The notes: generated from the sequence alone by a model not told the origin. A stretch of DNA of 64,000 nt from Cupriavidus agavae (GCF_004217045.1 NZ_SGXM01000001.1:1612001-1676000); one strand, 5' to 3'. Counted from the stretch's first letter, positions 18,677 through 30,929 are shown. A program made the numbers and translations.

Positions 18677-18709
18677 CCGGCCGCGCACTACACTGCAGTG
18701 AAACCATAA

Positions 18710-21684
<2,975 letters not shown>

Positions 21685-21689
21685 CCGTC

Positions 21690-23120
21690 ATGACCGCTGC
21701 GCATACCGATTCCTTCCTCGACCTCTGCCGCGCGGCCCTCGGTCCGCAGAACGTGCTGACCGACCCGGCGGACAAGGCCCCGTATCTGACCGACTGGCGC
21801 CGCCGCTACACCGGCGATGCCCTGGCGGTGCTCCGCCCCGGCTCCACCGAGGAAGTGGCCGCCGTGATGCGCGCCTGCCATGCCCACCGGCTGGCCGTGG
21901 TGCCGCAGGGCGGCAACACCGGCCTGTGCGGCGGCGCCACGCCCGTGGGCGCCGATGCCGGGCGCAACACGGTGGTGCTGTCGCTGCAGCGCATGAACCG
22001 TGTCCGGCAGGTGGACCCGCTCAACAACACGATCACGGTCGAGGCCGGCGTGATCCTGCAGCAGTTGCAGGACGTGGCACAGCAGCACGGCCGGCTGTTC
22101 CCGCTCTCGCTGGCGGCCGAAGGCAGTTGCACGATCGGCGGCAACCTGTCGACGAATGCCGGCGGCACCGCCGTGCTGCGTTACGGCAATACCCGGGAGC
22201 TGTGCCTGGGGCTGGAAGTGGTCAACGCCCGGGGCGAGGTCTGGGAGGGGCTGCGCGGACTGCGCAAGGACAATACCGGCTACGACCTGCGCGACCTGTT
22301 CATTGGCGCCGAAGGCACGCTCGGCATCATCACGGCGGCGGTCATGAAGCTGTTCCCGGCTCCGCGCGCCCGCGTCACGGCGCTGGCGGCCGTGCAGAGC
22401 CCGCGCGCCGCGCTGGCGCTGCTCGCCATCGCCCAGTCGCACGCCAGCGCCATGCTGACGGGCTTCGAGCTGATGTCGGCGATGTGCCTGGAACTGGTGA
22501 CGAAGCACTTCCCGCAACTGCGCTACCCGTTCGACGCGCCCCACCCGCAACTGGTGCTGCTGGAACTGTCCGACAGCGAGAGCGAGGCGCATGCGCGGGG
22601 CATCTTCGAGAAGATGATGGAGGCCGCCTTCGAAGCCGGCGTGGTCAGCGACGCCGTGGTGGCGGAGTCCGTCCAGCAGTCGCGCGATTTCTGGAACCTG
22701 CGCGAGCACATTCCGCTGGCGCAGGTCGAGGAAGGCAAGAACATCAAGCACGACATCGCCGTGCCAATCTCGCGCGTGGCCGATTTCATCGAAACCACCG
22801 ACAGCCTGCTGCAGGACGCCTACCCCGGTGCCCGCATGGTCACCTTCGGCCACCTTGGCGACGGGAACCTGCACTACAACGTATCGCCGCCGGCCGGGGT
22901 CGATCACGAGCATTTCCTGCAGCACCAGGACGCCATCAACCTGATCGTCCACAACAGCGTGCATGCCCACCACGGCTCGATCTCGGCCGAACACGGGCTC
23001 GGACAGCTCAAGGTCGAGGAAAACCAGCGCTACAAGAGCATGGTGGAAATGACCATGATGCGGGCCATCAAGCACGCGCTGGACCCGCAGGGGCTGATGA
23101 ATCCGGGGAAGGTGGTCTGA
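21690..23120 (+). CDS. FAD-binding D-2-hydroxyacid dehydrogenase (GlcD/D2HGDH family)
   Basis: A 476-residue flavoenzyme of the VAO family. The PCMH-type FAD domain is about residues 40-220 (VVPQGGNTGLCGG and GSCTIGGNLSTNAGG bind FAD). The C-terminal substrate domain carries the family's metal and active-site histidines in FGHLGDGNLHYN and the final SAEHGLGQLK. Length and motifs fit D-2-hydroxyglutarate or D-lactate dehydrogenases better than GlcD. It starts five bases after the DUF2069 gene, so wrbA, the DUF2069 gene and this gene form one operon. Exact substrate unresolved. Confidence 0.88.
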   Translation: MTAAHTDSFLDLCRAALGPQNVLTDPADKAPYLTDWRRRYTGDALAVLRPGSTEEVAAVMRACHAHRLAVVPQGGNTGLCGGATPVGADAGRNTVVLSLQRMNRVRQVDPLNNTITVEAGVILQQLQDVAQQHGRLFPLSLAAEGSCTIGGNLSTNAGGTAVLRYGNTRELCLGLEVVNARGEVWEGLRGLRKDNTGYDLRDLFIGAEGTLGIITAAVMKLFPAPRARVTALAAVQSPRAALALLAIAQSHASAMLTGFELMSAMCLELVTKHFPQLRYPFDAPHPQLVLLELSDSESEAHARGIFEKMMEAAFEAGVVSDAVVAESVQQSRDFWNLREHIPLAQVEEGKNIKHDIAVPISRVADFIETTDSLLQDAYPGARMVTFGHLGDGNLHYNVSPPAGVDHEHFLQHQDAINLIVHNSVHAHHGSISAEHGLGQLKVEENQRYKSMVEMTMMRAIKHALDPQGLMNPGKVV

Positions 23121-23127
23121 GCGGCTG

Positions 23128-23460
23128 CTAATGCAGGACCGGCGCCTCTCCCCCTTCGCCCTCGCCGAACAACTCCCCGCACAGCGCCTCGCCCTCCTCG
23201 GTCAGCCGGGCCGTGCCGCGGCCGTCCTCTTCCATGGCGGTGACCACGAGGTCGGCTTCGGCGAGTTGGGTCAGCATGCGCCGCAGCACGCTCATCTGGG
23301 CGCCGGAGCGCTTGCTGAGGCGGGCCAGCGAGAGGTCTTTCGCGTGGTCTGCCGGCCCCACGGCGCTGCGGGCGTGGTCCCAGAGGGTCTGGAGCACTGC
23401 CGCCAGCACCGGGTCGAGGCCCTCGCCGGCTTCGTCTTGCTGGTCTGTGTTGTCCGTCAT
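23128..23460 (-). CDS. Small winged-helix protein coupled to the MocR gene
   Basis: A 110-residue acidic protein with a MarR-like winged-helix core (about residues 15-90): a helix-turn-helix stretch LSLARLSKRSGAQMSVLRRM, a recognition-like helix LTQLAEADLVVT, and a wing EDGRGTARLTEEG. The ends are highly acidic (TDQQDEAGEG and FGEGEGGE). Its ATG overlaps the TGA of the upstream MocR-type regulator (ATGA). It may bind DNA, or given its charge it may act by protein contact. I do not recognise a named family. Confidence 0.7.
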   Translation of the reverse strand: MTDNTDQQDEAGEGLDPVLAAVLQTLWDHARSAVGPADHAKDLSLARLSKRSGAQMSVLRRMLTQLAEADLVVTAMEEDGRGTARLTEEGEALCGELFGEGEGGEAPVLH

Positions 23461-24887
23461 GTTGTCTCCCGTTCCTGCAACGTCGCCACGAGCTTGCCCA
23501 GCGTGACCACGGCCGCCTCGACCTCGGCGGACCAAGCGCCGCTGTAGTTCAGGCGGATGCAGTTGGTATAGGTCGGCACCGGCGAGAAGATATGGCCGGG
23601 CGCCACGGTGATGCGCCGCTCCAGCGCGGCGTGGTACAGCGACATCGCGTCCACCTCTTCGGGCAGTTCCACCCACAGGACATAGCCGCCGGCGGGGCGC
23701 GAGACCCGCGTGCCGGCCGGGAAGAACCGCCGCACCGCCGCCGCCATGATGTTGGCCTGCTGTGCGTACGCCTTCCGCACCCGACGCAGGTGGAAATCGT
23801 AACCGTCTTTTTTTAAGAATTCTGCGATGGCTAGCTGGGGGATGGTCGAGGTGGTCAGCGTATTCAGGAACTTGAGCCGCTCCACCTTCTCCTTGTAGCG
23901 TCCCGGCAACGCCCAGCCGATGCGGTACGCATTGGTCAGCGTCTTCGAGAACGACGAGCAGTGCAGCACGATGCCAGCCGTGTCATAGGATTTCAGCGAA
24001 GTCGGATGCACGTCGCCGTAGTACAGCTCGCCGTAGACATCGTTCTCGATGACGGGAATGTCACGGTCGGTCAGCAGCGCCACCAGCGCCTGCTTGCGCT
24101 CGTCAGACATCTGGAAGCCCAGCGGATTCTGGAAGTTCGGCATCACCATGCAGGCGGCCACCGGGCGTTCATCGAGTAATTTCGCCAGGGCCTCGACGTC
24201 GATGCCGGCCACCGGGTCGGTGGCCACTTCCACGGCCCGCATGCCGAGCCGCTCGATGGCGTGCAGCATCGCGTAGTACGTGGGCGACTCCACGGCGATG
24301 GTGTCGCCGGGCCGCGCCACGGCCTGCAGACACAGGTTGATGGCCTCGGTGGCGCCGATCGTGACGATGACCTCGTTGGGGTCGACGGTGTAGCCGTTTT
24401 CGAGATAGCGGCGCGTGATCTGGCGGATCAACTGCGGCGAGCCCGGCGGCAGGTCGTCGAGCACGCTCCAGGTGTCGTAGCGCTTGCCGATCGCATTGGC
24501 GTACTGGATGATCCGCTGCCACGGGTAGAGCTTGGGGTCGGGATACGGCGAGCCGAGCGGAATGGCATCGTCGGCGCGGATCGAGCGCAGCGTCGACAGC
24601 ACGAGCGCGCTGACATCCACGGCCGAGGGGCGCGCGGCGGGCCGGCTGGGCTGCAGGTCGATGGCCGGCTCACCGGGCCGGGCGCGCACGAAGTAGCCCG
24701 ACTGGGGCCGGCTTTCCAGGATGCCGCGCGATTCCAGCAGCAGGTAGGCCCGGATCACGGTGGTGATGCTGAGCCGGTGGTGCTGGGCCGCCTGCCGTAC
24801 GGACGGGATCTTCTCGCCGGGCAGCAGTACGCCCTGCTGCACCAGCGCTTCGATATCGGCGGCAAGCTTTTCGTACAGGGTGGCCAA
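23457..24887 (-). CDS. MocR/PdxR-type GntR regulator with aminotransferase domain
   Basis: A 476-residue chimeric regulator. An N-terminal GntR winged helix (residues 1-70: PGEKIPSVRQAAQHHRLSI, then ESRPQSGYFV) is joined to a fold-type-I aminotransferase domain. The PLP lysine is K315 (SSFSKTL), D283 and Y285 lie in ENDVYGELYY, and NFQNPLGF is the substrate-side motif. MocR proteins use PLP or PLP-amino-acid adducts as effectors. Targets are unknown. Its stop overlaps the winged-helix gene that follows. The fdhD gene ends 48 bases upstream of its start on the same strand, so all may be one transcript. Confidence 0.92.
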   Translation of the reverse strand: MATLYEKLAADIEALVQQGVLLPGEKIPSVRQAAQHHRLSITTVIRAYLLLESRGILESRPQSGYFVRARPGEPAIDLQPSRPAARPSAVDVSALVLSTLRSIRADDAIPLGSPYPDPKLYPWQRIIQYANAIGKRYDTWSVLDDLPPGSPQLIRQITRRYLENGYTVDPNEVIVTIGATEAINLCLQAVARPGDTIAVESPTYYAMLHAIERLGMRAVEVATDPVAGIDVEALAKLLDERPVAACMVMPNFQNPLGFQMSDERKQALVALLTDRDIPVIENDVYGELYYGDVHPTSLKSYDTAGIVLHCSSFSKTLTNAYRIGWALPGRYKEKVERLKFLNTLTTSTIPQLAIAEFLKKDGYDFHLRRVRKAYAQQANIMAAAVRRFFPAGTRVSRPAGGYVLWVELPEEVDAMSLYHAALERRITVAPGHIFSPVPTYTNCIRLNYSGAWSAEVEAAVVTLGKLVATLQERETT

Positions 24888-24935
24888 CGGGGGCGCCTTT
24901 CAGGGTTGTCCGGCCGTGCCGGCACCCGGAGGCGG

Positions 24936-25769
24936 TCAGCCTGCGGTCACTGGCGCGTCGGTAGCGGTCACGGAATCAGCCGAAGTGTATTCGACGTAGC
25001 CGTCCTGGCGGCAGAAACTGAGCAGGCGCAGCCCCGCCTGGCCGGCGATGCGGATGGCCAGCGAGGTTGGCGCGGAGATCGTGGCCAGCATCTGGATCCG
25101 CATCCGCGCGGCCTTGCGGACGAGTTCGTAGCTGGCCCGGCTCGACAGAAAGACGAAACCGTCGCCGAAATTCTCGCGGGCACGGGCCAGGTGGCCGATC
25201 AGCTTGTCGAGCGCGTTGTGGCGCCCCACGTCCTCGAACACGGCGCGCAGTTCGCCGTCCGGGCCGCACCAGGCCGCGGCATGGACGCCGCCGGTGGCCG
25301 CCATCAGCGGCTGGCGGGCACGCAGCGCGTCGGCGGCGCGGCGCATCATGGCCGGGGTGGGCGAAATCCGGTGCGCGGGGGCGCCCATCGGCTCGGGAAC
25401 GAGGTCGAGCAACGCCAGGCTCTCGATACCGCAGACGCCGCAGCCGGTCCGCCCGGCCAGCGAGCGCCGCCGGGCCTTCATCGCCATGAAGGCGCGCTGG
25501 GAGATCTCCAGCCGGACCTCGATGCCGTCGCAGCCGGGCTCGACCTCGACCTCGTAGATCTCGCCAACGCCGTCGACAATGCCTTCGGTCAGCGAGAACC
25601 CCACCGCGAACGCTTCGAGATCGAGCGGCGTGGCCATCATCACGGCATGCGAGATGCCGTTGTAGACCAGCGCCACGGGCACCTCGTCGGCCACCATGTC
25701 GATTTCCAGCGCGACGGCGTCGCCCTGGTGGCGCCGGATATCGCGCGCCACGTAGCCTCGTTCTGCCAT
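24936..25769 (-). CDS. fdhD: Formate dehydrogenase sulfurtransferase FdhD
   Basis: A 277-residue FdhD. In E. coli it transfers sulfur from IscS to the molybdopterin cofactor and is required for formate dehydrogenase activity. The two conserved cysteines are C110 and C113 (RTGCGVCGIE). VFEDVGRHNALDKLIG and SSRASYELVRKAA are the other family blocks. The ATG at 25769 is preferred over an upstream TTG at 25796 because it is followed by the usual start of the fold and has a purine-rich site upstream. It lies 42 bases downstream of the FdhF-like gene, consistent with a dedicated maturation role. Confidence 0.95.
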   Translation of the reverse strand: MAERGYVARDIRRHQGDAVALEIDMVADEVPVALVYNGISHAVMMATPLDLEAFAVGFSLTEGIVDGVGEIYEVEVEPGCDGIEVRLEISQRAFMAMKARRRSLAGRTGCGVCGIESLALLDLVPEPMGAPAHRISPTPAMMRRAADALRARQPLMAATGGVHAAAWCGPDGELRAVFEDVGRHNALDKLIGHLARARENFGDGFVFLSSRASYELVRKAARMRIQMLATISAPTSLAIRIAGQAGLRLLSFCRQDGYVEYTSADSVTATDAPVTAG

Positions 25770-25811
25770 GCCTGCTCCCGCTGTCCGGCGTGTCAACCCA
25801 ATGTCGCCCGC

Positions 25812-28118
25812 TCAGCCCGCGCGTTGCAGCAGCACGGGGATCGACTTCGACGTGGGCGTGCCCGACCGGTCGCCGATGCTTTCCAGCGGCACCAGCGGGT
25901 TGGTCTCCGGGTAGTAGGCGCCGAGGCAGCCCGCCGGAATGTCGTAGTCGACGAGCAGGAAGTCTTGCACGTGGCGCGTGATGCCGTCTTCCCAGACGCT
26001 CGTGACATTTACGCGTTCGCCCTCTGCAAACCCCAGGCGCTCGCGGTCGGCACGGTTGATGAAGATCACCCGGCGCAGGCCGAACACGCCACGATAGCGG
26101 TCGTCGAGCGCGTAGATCGTGGTGTTGTACTGGTCGTGCGAACGGGTGGTCATCATGACCATCAGGTCGTCGCCGTACTGCTGGCGGGCACGCTGGATCG
26201 GCGTGTCGCGGTCGATCGCGTGCACCAGGAACTGCGCCTTGCCCGACGCCGTGCGCCAGACGCGGTTGCGCGAGGCCGGGGTCAGATGGAAGCCACCCGG
26301 CTGCGCCACGCGCTCGTTGAAGCGCTCGAAGCCCGGAATCACCTTCTCGATGGCGTCGCGGATGCGCGAGTAATCCTGCGCGTACCAGCGCCAGTCCACC
26401 TTCGCGGTGCCAAGCGTGGCTTCAGCCATGCGCGCCACGATCATCGTCTCGGACAGCAGGTGCGGCGAGGCCGGCTTGTTCATGCCGTACGACATGTGCA
26501 CCATGCAGACCGAATCCTCGACGGTCACGCCCTGCGCCACGCCGTCCTGCTCGTCGATCTCGGTGCGGCCCATGGTCGGCAGCAGCAGCGCGTCGCGGCC
26601 GATGACCAGGTGGCTGCGGTTGAGCTTGGTGGCGATGTTCACGGTCAGGTCGCACTGGCGCAGCGCCTCCCAGGTGCGCGGCGTGTCGGGCGTGGCGATC
26701 GAGAAATTGCCGCCCAGCCCCACGAACACCTTGACCTTGCCTTCCAGCATCGCGGCGATGGCCGCCACCACGTCCTGGCCGTGCTCGCGCGGCGGCTCGA
26801 AGTCGAATACCTGCCCCAGGCGGTCCAGGAACGCGGCATCGGGTTGCTCCTCGATGCCCATGGTGCGGTCGCCCTGCACGTTCGAATGGCCGCGCACCGG
26901 CATCAGGCCGGCGCCCGGGCGGCCGATATTGCCGCGCAGCATCATCACGTTCGACAGCAGCTGGATGGTGCGCACCGACTGCTTGTGCTGCGTCAGGCCC
27001 ATGCCCCAGCACATGATCGTGCGCTCGCTCCTGACGTAGACGTCGGCCAGCGCGTCGATGTCGGCACGCGGCACGCCGGATTCGGCCACGATGTCGGCCC
27101 AGCTTTCGGCGCGCAGGTCGGCGGCGAAGGCCTCGTAGTCAGCGGTGTGCTCGCGGATGAAATCGATATCCACCACGCGCTTGCCGCCCGTGGCCACGGC
27201 CTCGTCGTCGAGTTCGATCACGCGCTTGCCCAGGCCCTTGAGCAGCGCGAAGTCGCCTGCCAGCGTGGGACGCACGAACATCGAGGCGATCTGCGTGCCG
27301 CCGCCGCCCAGCATCTCGGTCACGTGCTGCGGGCTGACAAAGCGCTCCAGGCCGCGCTCCTTGAGCGGATTGACCGAGACGATGGTCGCGCCGCGCTTCG
27401 AGGCGTCGCGCAGCTCGTTGAGCATGCGCGGATGGTTGGTGGCCGGGTTCTGGCCCCAGACCATGATCGTGTCCGCCAGCTGGAAATCGTCGAGCAGCAC
27501 CGTGGCCTTGCCCACGCCCACCGTCACCGGCAAGCCCCGGCTGGTGGCCTCATGGCACATGTTCGAGCAGTCTGGGAAATTGTTCGTGCCGTACATCCGG
27601 ACGAACAACTGGAACAGGAATGCCGCCTCGTTGCTGGCCCGGCCGGACGTGTAGAACGTGGCCGCATCGGGGTTGTCCAGCCGCTGCAGGTGCGCGGCGA
27701 CCAGGCGGAACGCCTCGTCCCACTCCACCGGCACGTATTTGTCGGTGGCGGCGTCGTAACGCACCGGATGCGTCAGGCGGCCATGCTGCTCCAGCTCGTA
27801 GTCCGACTGCTGCATCAGCTCCGCCACCGTGTAACGGGCGAAGAACTCGTTGGTCACGCGCTTGCTGGTGGCCTCGGCGGCCACGGCCTTGACCCCGTTC
27901 TCGCAGAATTCGAAGGTCGACGCATGCTGGCGATCGGGCCAGGCGCAACCGGGGCAGTCAAAGCCATCGGGTTGGTTCTGCTTGAACAGCGTCTTGTACT
28001 TGCCGCCGGCAACCTTTTCCTTGACCAGGTTGATGGCGACCTGCTTGAGCGCGCCCCAGCCAGCGGCCGGGTGCGTATACGGGGCAACGTGTCCCTTTTC
28101 GGGTGTCGGGGTACTCAT
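25812..28118 (-). CDS. YdeP/FdhF-type molybdopterin oxidoreductase
   Basis: A 768-residue cytoplasmic molybdoenzyme of the FdhF/YdeP group (no Tat signal). The N-terminal cysteine region holds only CPGC (C55, C58) followed by AWPDRQH, not the full four-cysteine [4Fe-4S] motif of formate dehydrogenase H, although additional upstream or downstream cysteines could help. The molybdenum-ligand region is PDCSNMCHEATS. GQNPATNHPRML, GGGGTQ and the C-terminal MMTTRSHDQYNTTIY and PETNPLVPL bind the dinucleotide cofactor. E. coli YdeP is linked to acid resistance and its substrate is unknown; formate oxidation is not proven for this group. Next to fdhD, which it probably needs. Confidence 0.9.
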   Translation of the reverse strand: MSTPTPEKGHVAPYTHPAAGWGALKQVAINLVKEKVAGGKYKTLFKQNQPDGFDCPGCAWPDRQHASTFEFCENGVKAVAAEATSKRVTNEFFARYTVAELMQQSDYELEQHGRLTHPVRYDAATDKYVPVEWDEAFRLVAAHLQRLDNPDAATFYTSGRASNEAAFLFQLFVRMYGTNNFPDCSNMCHEATSRGLPVTVGVGKATVLLDDFQLADTIMVWGQNPATNHPRMLNELRDASKRGATIVSVNPLKERGLERFVSPQHVTEMLGGGGTQIASMFVRPTLAGDFALLKGLGKRVIELDDEAVATGGKRVVDIDFIREHTADYEAFAADLRAESWADIVAESGVPRADIDALADVYVRSERTIMCWGMGLTQHKQSVRTIQLLSNVMMLRGNIGRPGAGLMPVRGHSNVQGDRTMGIEEQPDAAFLDRLGQVFDFEPPREHGQDVVAAIAAMLEGKVKVFVGLGGNFSIATPDTPRTWEALRQCDLTVNIATKLNRSHLVIGRDALLLPTMGRTEIDEQDGVAQGVTVEDSVCMVHMSYGMNKPASPHLLSETMIVARMAEATLGTAKVDWRWYAQDYSRIRDAIEKVIPGFERFNERVAQPGGFHLTPASRNRVWRTASGKAQFLVHAIDRDTPIQRARQQYGDDLMVMMTTRSHDQYNTTIYALDDRYRGVFGLRRVIFINRADRERLGFAEGERVNVTSVWEDGITRHVQDFLLVDYDIPAGCLGAYYPETNPLVPLESIGDRSGTPTSKSIPVLLQRAG

Positions 28119-28275
28119 CGGGGGCGACTTCCAGCTAAAGAGCCCGAGTGCCCGGCCCGGTTTTCCGTGTCTATCCGGACGCTCGCAGCGATAGCTGGAA
28201 GCCTAAGCGCGCCATGTGACGCGGGGGACGTACAGAGGGACGACGACCAGAAGAGTACAGTTTGTGACAACGCAG

Positions 28276-28310
28276 TGCACAAATCCGGAACTGTGCTTGT
28301 TATTTGTGCA
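28276..28310. promoter_or_regulatory. 9-bp inverted repeat upstream of hipBA-like genes (candidate operator)
   Basis: TGCACAAAT (28276-28284) and ATTTGTGCA (28302-28310) form a perfect 9-bp inverted repeat with a 17-base spacer, in the AT-richer gap between the FdhF-like gene and the HipB-like gene. A further half-match TTTGTG lies at 28261-28266 and TGCAC at 28331-28335. HipB-type antitoxins repress their own operons by binding spaced palindromes, so this is the obvious candidate site. It could also serve the divergent fdhF transcript. Confidence 0.55.
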
Positions 28311-28414
28311 TGGGACGCCGGATTCAGGAGTGCACGGCATAAAAAACGTCAAGAACGGCAAGGGGTTCTCCATCGTGCTTGCCATAGACAGCATTAAGTA
28401 CGATATTGCTGGTT

Positions 28415-28750
28415 ATGCCACGCAACAGCGCCTCTCCACTGCCGCCCGAAGTTGCCGCCCGCCTTGAAATGCTCGGGGCGCGGATCCGTGATGCCCGCCT
28501 GCGCCGGAAATTTCGGCAAGTCGACCTCGCCACCCGCACGAAGCTGTCCCGCTCCACGATCGAAGCGATCGAGCGCGGCAGCCCCGATACGGCGATCGGC
28601 GCCTATGCGCGCGCGCTGTGGGTCATGGGGCTCGACCGTGAGATCGACCTCATCGCTGATACCGCGCTGGACGCCGAAGGCGCGGCGCTGGAGTACCAGC
28701 CCGGCGAACGGCGGGTGCGGGTACGCAAGGGGTTGGACAATGACTTCTGA
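28415..28750 (+). CDS. hipB: HipB-like XRE-family antitoxin/repressor
   Basis: A 111-residue protein with an XRE helix-turn-helix at about residues 20-75 (RIRDARLRRKFRQVDLATRT, then LSRSTIEAIERGSPDTAIGAYARAL). The C-terminal part (DLIADTALDAEGAALEY) and the basic tail are as in HipB-type partners of HipA kinases. It should bind the operator and neutralise the downstream kinase. Start: the ATG at 28415 has no clear ribosome site, and a TTG nine bases earlier is in frame. Its last 11 bases overlap the hipA-like gene, the normal antitoxin-toxin arrangement. Confidence 0.82.
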   Translation: MPRNSASPLPPEVAARLEMLGARIRDARLRRKFRQVDLATRTKLSRSTIEAIERGSPDTAIGAYARALWVMGLDREIDLIADTALDAEGAALEYQPGERRVRVRKGLDNDF

Positions 28751-29990
28751 AGTCTGGGTCTGGGCCTGGCTTCCCCGCGATACCGAACCAACGCTGGCGG
28801 GACGCTTCGTTCATGCGCGGCTGGCGCGGGACGCCGGACTTCCCCGCTTCCTGGGCCGGTTTGTCTACGGACGCTCCTATCTGGCCAACCCCGACGCGCT
28901 GGCGCTCGATCCATTGCATCTGCGGCTCGCTGACACCACCTACGAGACCGTTGCACTTGGCGGCTTCTTCGGAGCGCTGCGCGACGCCATGCCCGACGAC
29001 TGGGGCCGTTTCGTCATCGACCGGATGTGGGGCCGGCAGGAAGACGCAACAGGCTACCTGCTGAACGGCAATGGCGACCATATCGGCAACCTGGGCTTCA
29101 GCGCGTCGCGCGAGGCGCCGCCGGAGCGACCGGTCCTGCCCGAACTCGATGTCTTGAAGCCGGCGCGGCAGGTGCTGCTCGGCATGGCACTTCAGCGAGA
29201 ACCTGACCCCGTCCTGCGAGGGCTGGTGCAGCCGAACACCAACCTGGGTGGCGCGCGGCCGAAGCTGACCATTATGGATGGCGGCAAGCAGTGGATCGCC
29301 AAGTTCCCGGCGCGCGAAGACCACGGTGCGCCGATGGCCCGCATCGAAAACGCGATGCTCAAGCTCGCGCGGGCGTGCGGCATCGACACCGCTCATGCCC
29401 GCGTCGTGGAGGATGACATCCTGCTTGTCGAGCGCTTCGACCGTGCGCTCGTCGCGGATGGCACCGGATGGCGGCGCGACGGGTTCCTGAGCGCCCAGAC
29501 CGTTTTTCATGGCAATGTCGAGGTACAGGCATACAGCTTCCCGGGAAGTTATCCCCGGCTGGCCCGCGAGATGGCGCGTTTTAGCGAGGAGCCCGCCGCC
29601 GACCAACGGGAATTGTTCCACCGGATGGTCTTCAACTGCTGCATCTCGAATACCGACGATCACGAGCGCAACCACGGGTTCCTGGCCGCTGACACTCCCG
29701 GATTCTATGCGCTGTCCCCCGCCTACGACATGGTGCCGCGCCACCACGCGACCCGCAGGAAGGAGCATGCACTGGGAATCGGCCAGCATGGCGCAGTGGG
29801 GACCCGCGAGAACCTGCTTAGCGACTGCGAGGTCTTTGGCCTGACCCGGGCGCAGGCGCGCGAGATCCTCGAACGGGTCGAGCACACCGTGCAAGCCGAC
29901 TGGGAACAAACCCTGCGGGATGAGGGGCTGGACGGCGCAGCCCTGGACGCGTGGCGCCCCTGTTTCGCGCCGCTGCCCGAGACGCTCTGA
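28740..29990 (+). CDS. hipA: HipA-like serine/threonine kinase (toxin)
   Basis: A 416-residue HipA-family kinase (E. coli HipA is 440). The N-terminal HipA domain spans about 10-125. The catalytic loop is NTDDHERNHGFL (D306, N311) and the metal-binding aspartate is D330 in SPAYDMVP, so phosphotransfer chemistry looks possible. The glycine-rich loop reads NTNLGGARPK (residues 166-175). Where E. coli HipA has the autophosphorylated Ser150, this protein seems to have Asn168, so the usual inactivating autophosphorylation may be absent; alignment by eye only. E. coli HipA phosphorylates GltX and causes persistence. The target here is unknown. Confidence 0.82.
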   Translation: MTSEVWVWAWLPRDTEPTLAGRFVHARLARDAGLPRFLGRFVYGRSYLANPDALALDPLHLRLADTTYETVALGGFFGALRDAMPDDWGRFVIDRMWGRQEDATGYLLNGNGDHIGNLGFSASREAPPERPVLPELDVLKPARQVLLGMALQREPDPVLRGLVQPNTNLGGARPKLTIMDGGKQWIAKFPAREDHGAPMARIENAMLKLARACGIDTAHARVVEDDILLVERFDRALVADGTGWRRDGFLSAQTVFHGNVEVQAYSFPGSYPRLAREMARFSEEPAADQRELFHRMVFNCCISNTDDHERNHGFLAADTPGFYALSPAYDMVPRHHATRRKEHALGIGQHGAVGTRENLLSDCEVFGLTRAQAREILERVEHTVQADWEQTLRDEGLDGAALDAWRPCFAPLPETL

Positions 29991-30007
29991 TCCTCCACCT
30001 CCGCCGC

Positions 30008-30925
30008 CTACTCCGGCGCCTGCGGCGTAGCCGCGATGATGTCTTCCAGCTGGGCGCTCATGGGAATACCGAGCCGTTCGCCGGTGGGCAGGCGGTTCAG
30101 GAACCACTGCTTGTAGAGTCGTTCCAGCTCGCCCGAGGTGATCAGGTGGCGCACGGCGTTGTCGACTACGCTGGCGAACTGGGGGTCGTCGCGGCGCAGC
30201 ATGATGCCGTAGGGGTCGTAGGACAGGAAATCGCGCGTCACCACGAATTGCTTGCCGGCGTCGGCGCGGGCCAGGAAGCCGTACAGCAGCACATCGTCGC
30301 CGGCATAGGCGGCCGCGCCGCCGTTGCGCAGCACTTCGAACGCGTCGGCGTGGTCGCGGGCGCGGATCAGCTTCACGCCCAGGTTGAAGCGCTGCGACAG
30401 TTGCTCGATGGAATCGGCGTTGGTCGTGCCGGCGGTGGCCACGACGGTCTTGCCCTTGAGGTCGCGGAACGCCTTGATCGGCGAGTTGCGCGGCACCATC
30501 AGCTTGGTGCCGGCCACGAAAATAACTGGAGAAAATGCGACGGTGCGCATGCGCTCGGCGTTGCGGGTGGTGGAGCCGCATTCGAGGTCGATCCTGCCCG
30601 AGGTCATCGCGTCGAAGCGGTTTTCGGAGGTCACCGGCACCCACCGGATGGCCAGTTCCCGGCTGATCTCGGCGGCGGCGGCGCTGACGATGGCCTGGCA
30701 GATATCGATCGAGTAGCCGATCGGCCGTTTTGCCTGGTTAAGGTACGAGAACGGCAGCGACGATTCGCGGTAGCCGATCACGAGCGTGCCGGTGTCGCGC
30801 GCCTTCTTCAGCGTGCCGGCCAGCACCACCGGTTCGGGCGCGGTGGTCTGGGCCGCCGCCATCGGCGCCAGCACGGCCAGCCATGCCGCCAGCACCGCCG
30901 GGAGGGTAAGGCGCCACGCGCGCAT
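30008..30925 (-). CDS. Periplasmic amino-acid/organic-acid binding protein (SBP family 3)
   Basis: A 305-residue secreted solute-binding protein with a signal peptide ending near AAAQT (residue 25). It resembles the GltI-type glutamate/aspartate receptors of ABC importers: GTLVIGYRESSLPFSYLN opens lobe 1, FDAMTSGRIDLECGSTTRN is a ligand-contact region, and KGKTVVATAGTTNAD opens lobe 2. No ABC permease or ATPase genes follow. Instead it sits four bases after a DAACS-type symporter gene and converges on hipA. It may be an orphan receptor or a helper for that symporter. Confidence 0.88.
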   Translation of the reverse strand: MRAWRLTLPAVLAAWLAVLAPMAAAQTTAPEPVVLAGTLKKARDTGTLVIGYRESSLPFSYLNQAKRPIGYSIDICQAIVSAAAAEISRELAIRWVPVTSENRFDAMTSGRIDLECGSTTRNAERMRTVAFSPVIFVAGTKLMVPRNSPIKAFRDLKGKTVVATAGTTNADSIEQLSQRFNLGVKLIRARDHADAFEVLRNGGAAAYAGDDVLLYGFLARADAGKQFVVTRDFLSYDPYGIMLRRDDPQFASVVDNAVRHLITSGELERLYKQWFLNRLPTGERLGIPMSAQLEDIIAATPQAPE

Positions 30926-30929
30926 CGCG

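Noticed and set aside
24261..28397. 1378-codon open frame on the plus strand
   Set aside because: It lies antisense to the MocR, fdhD and fdhF genes, is very rich in His, Arg and Gln, and has no domain. It is a GC-bias shadow.
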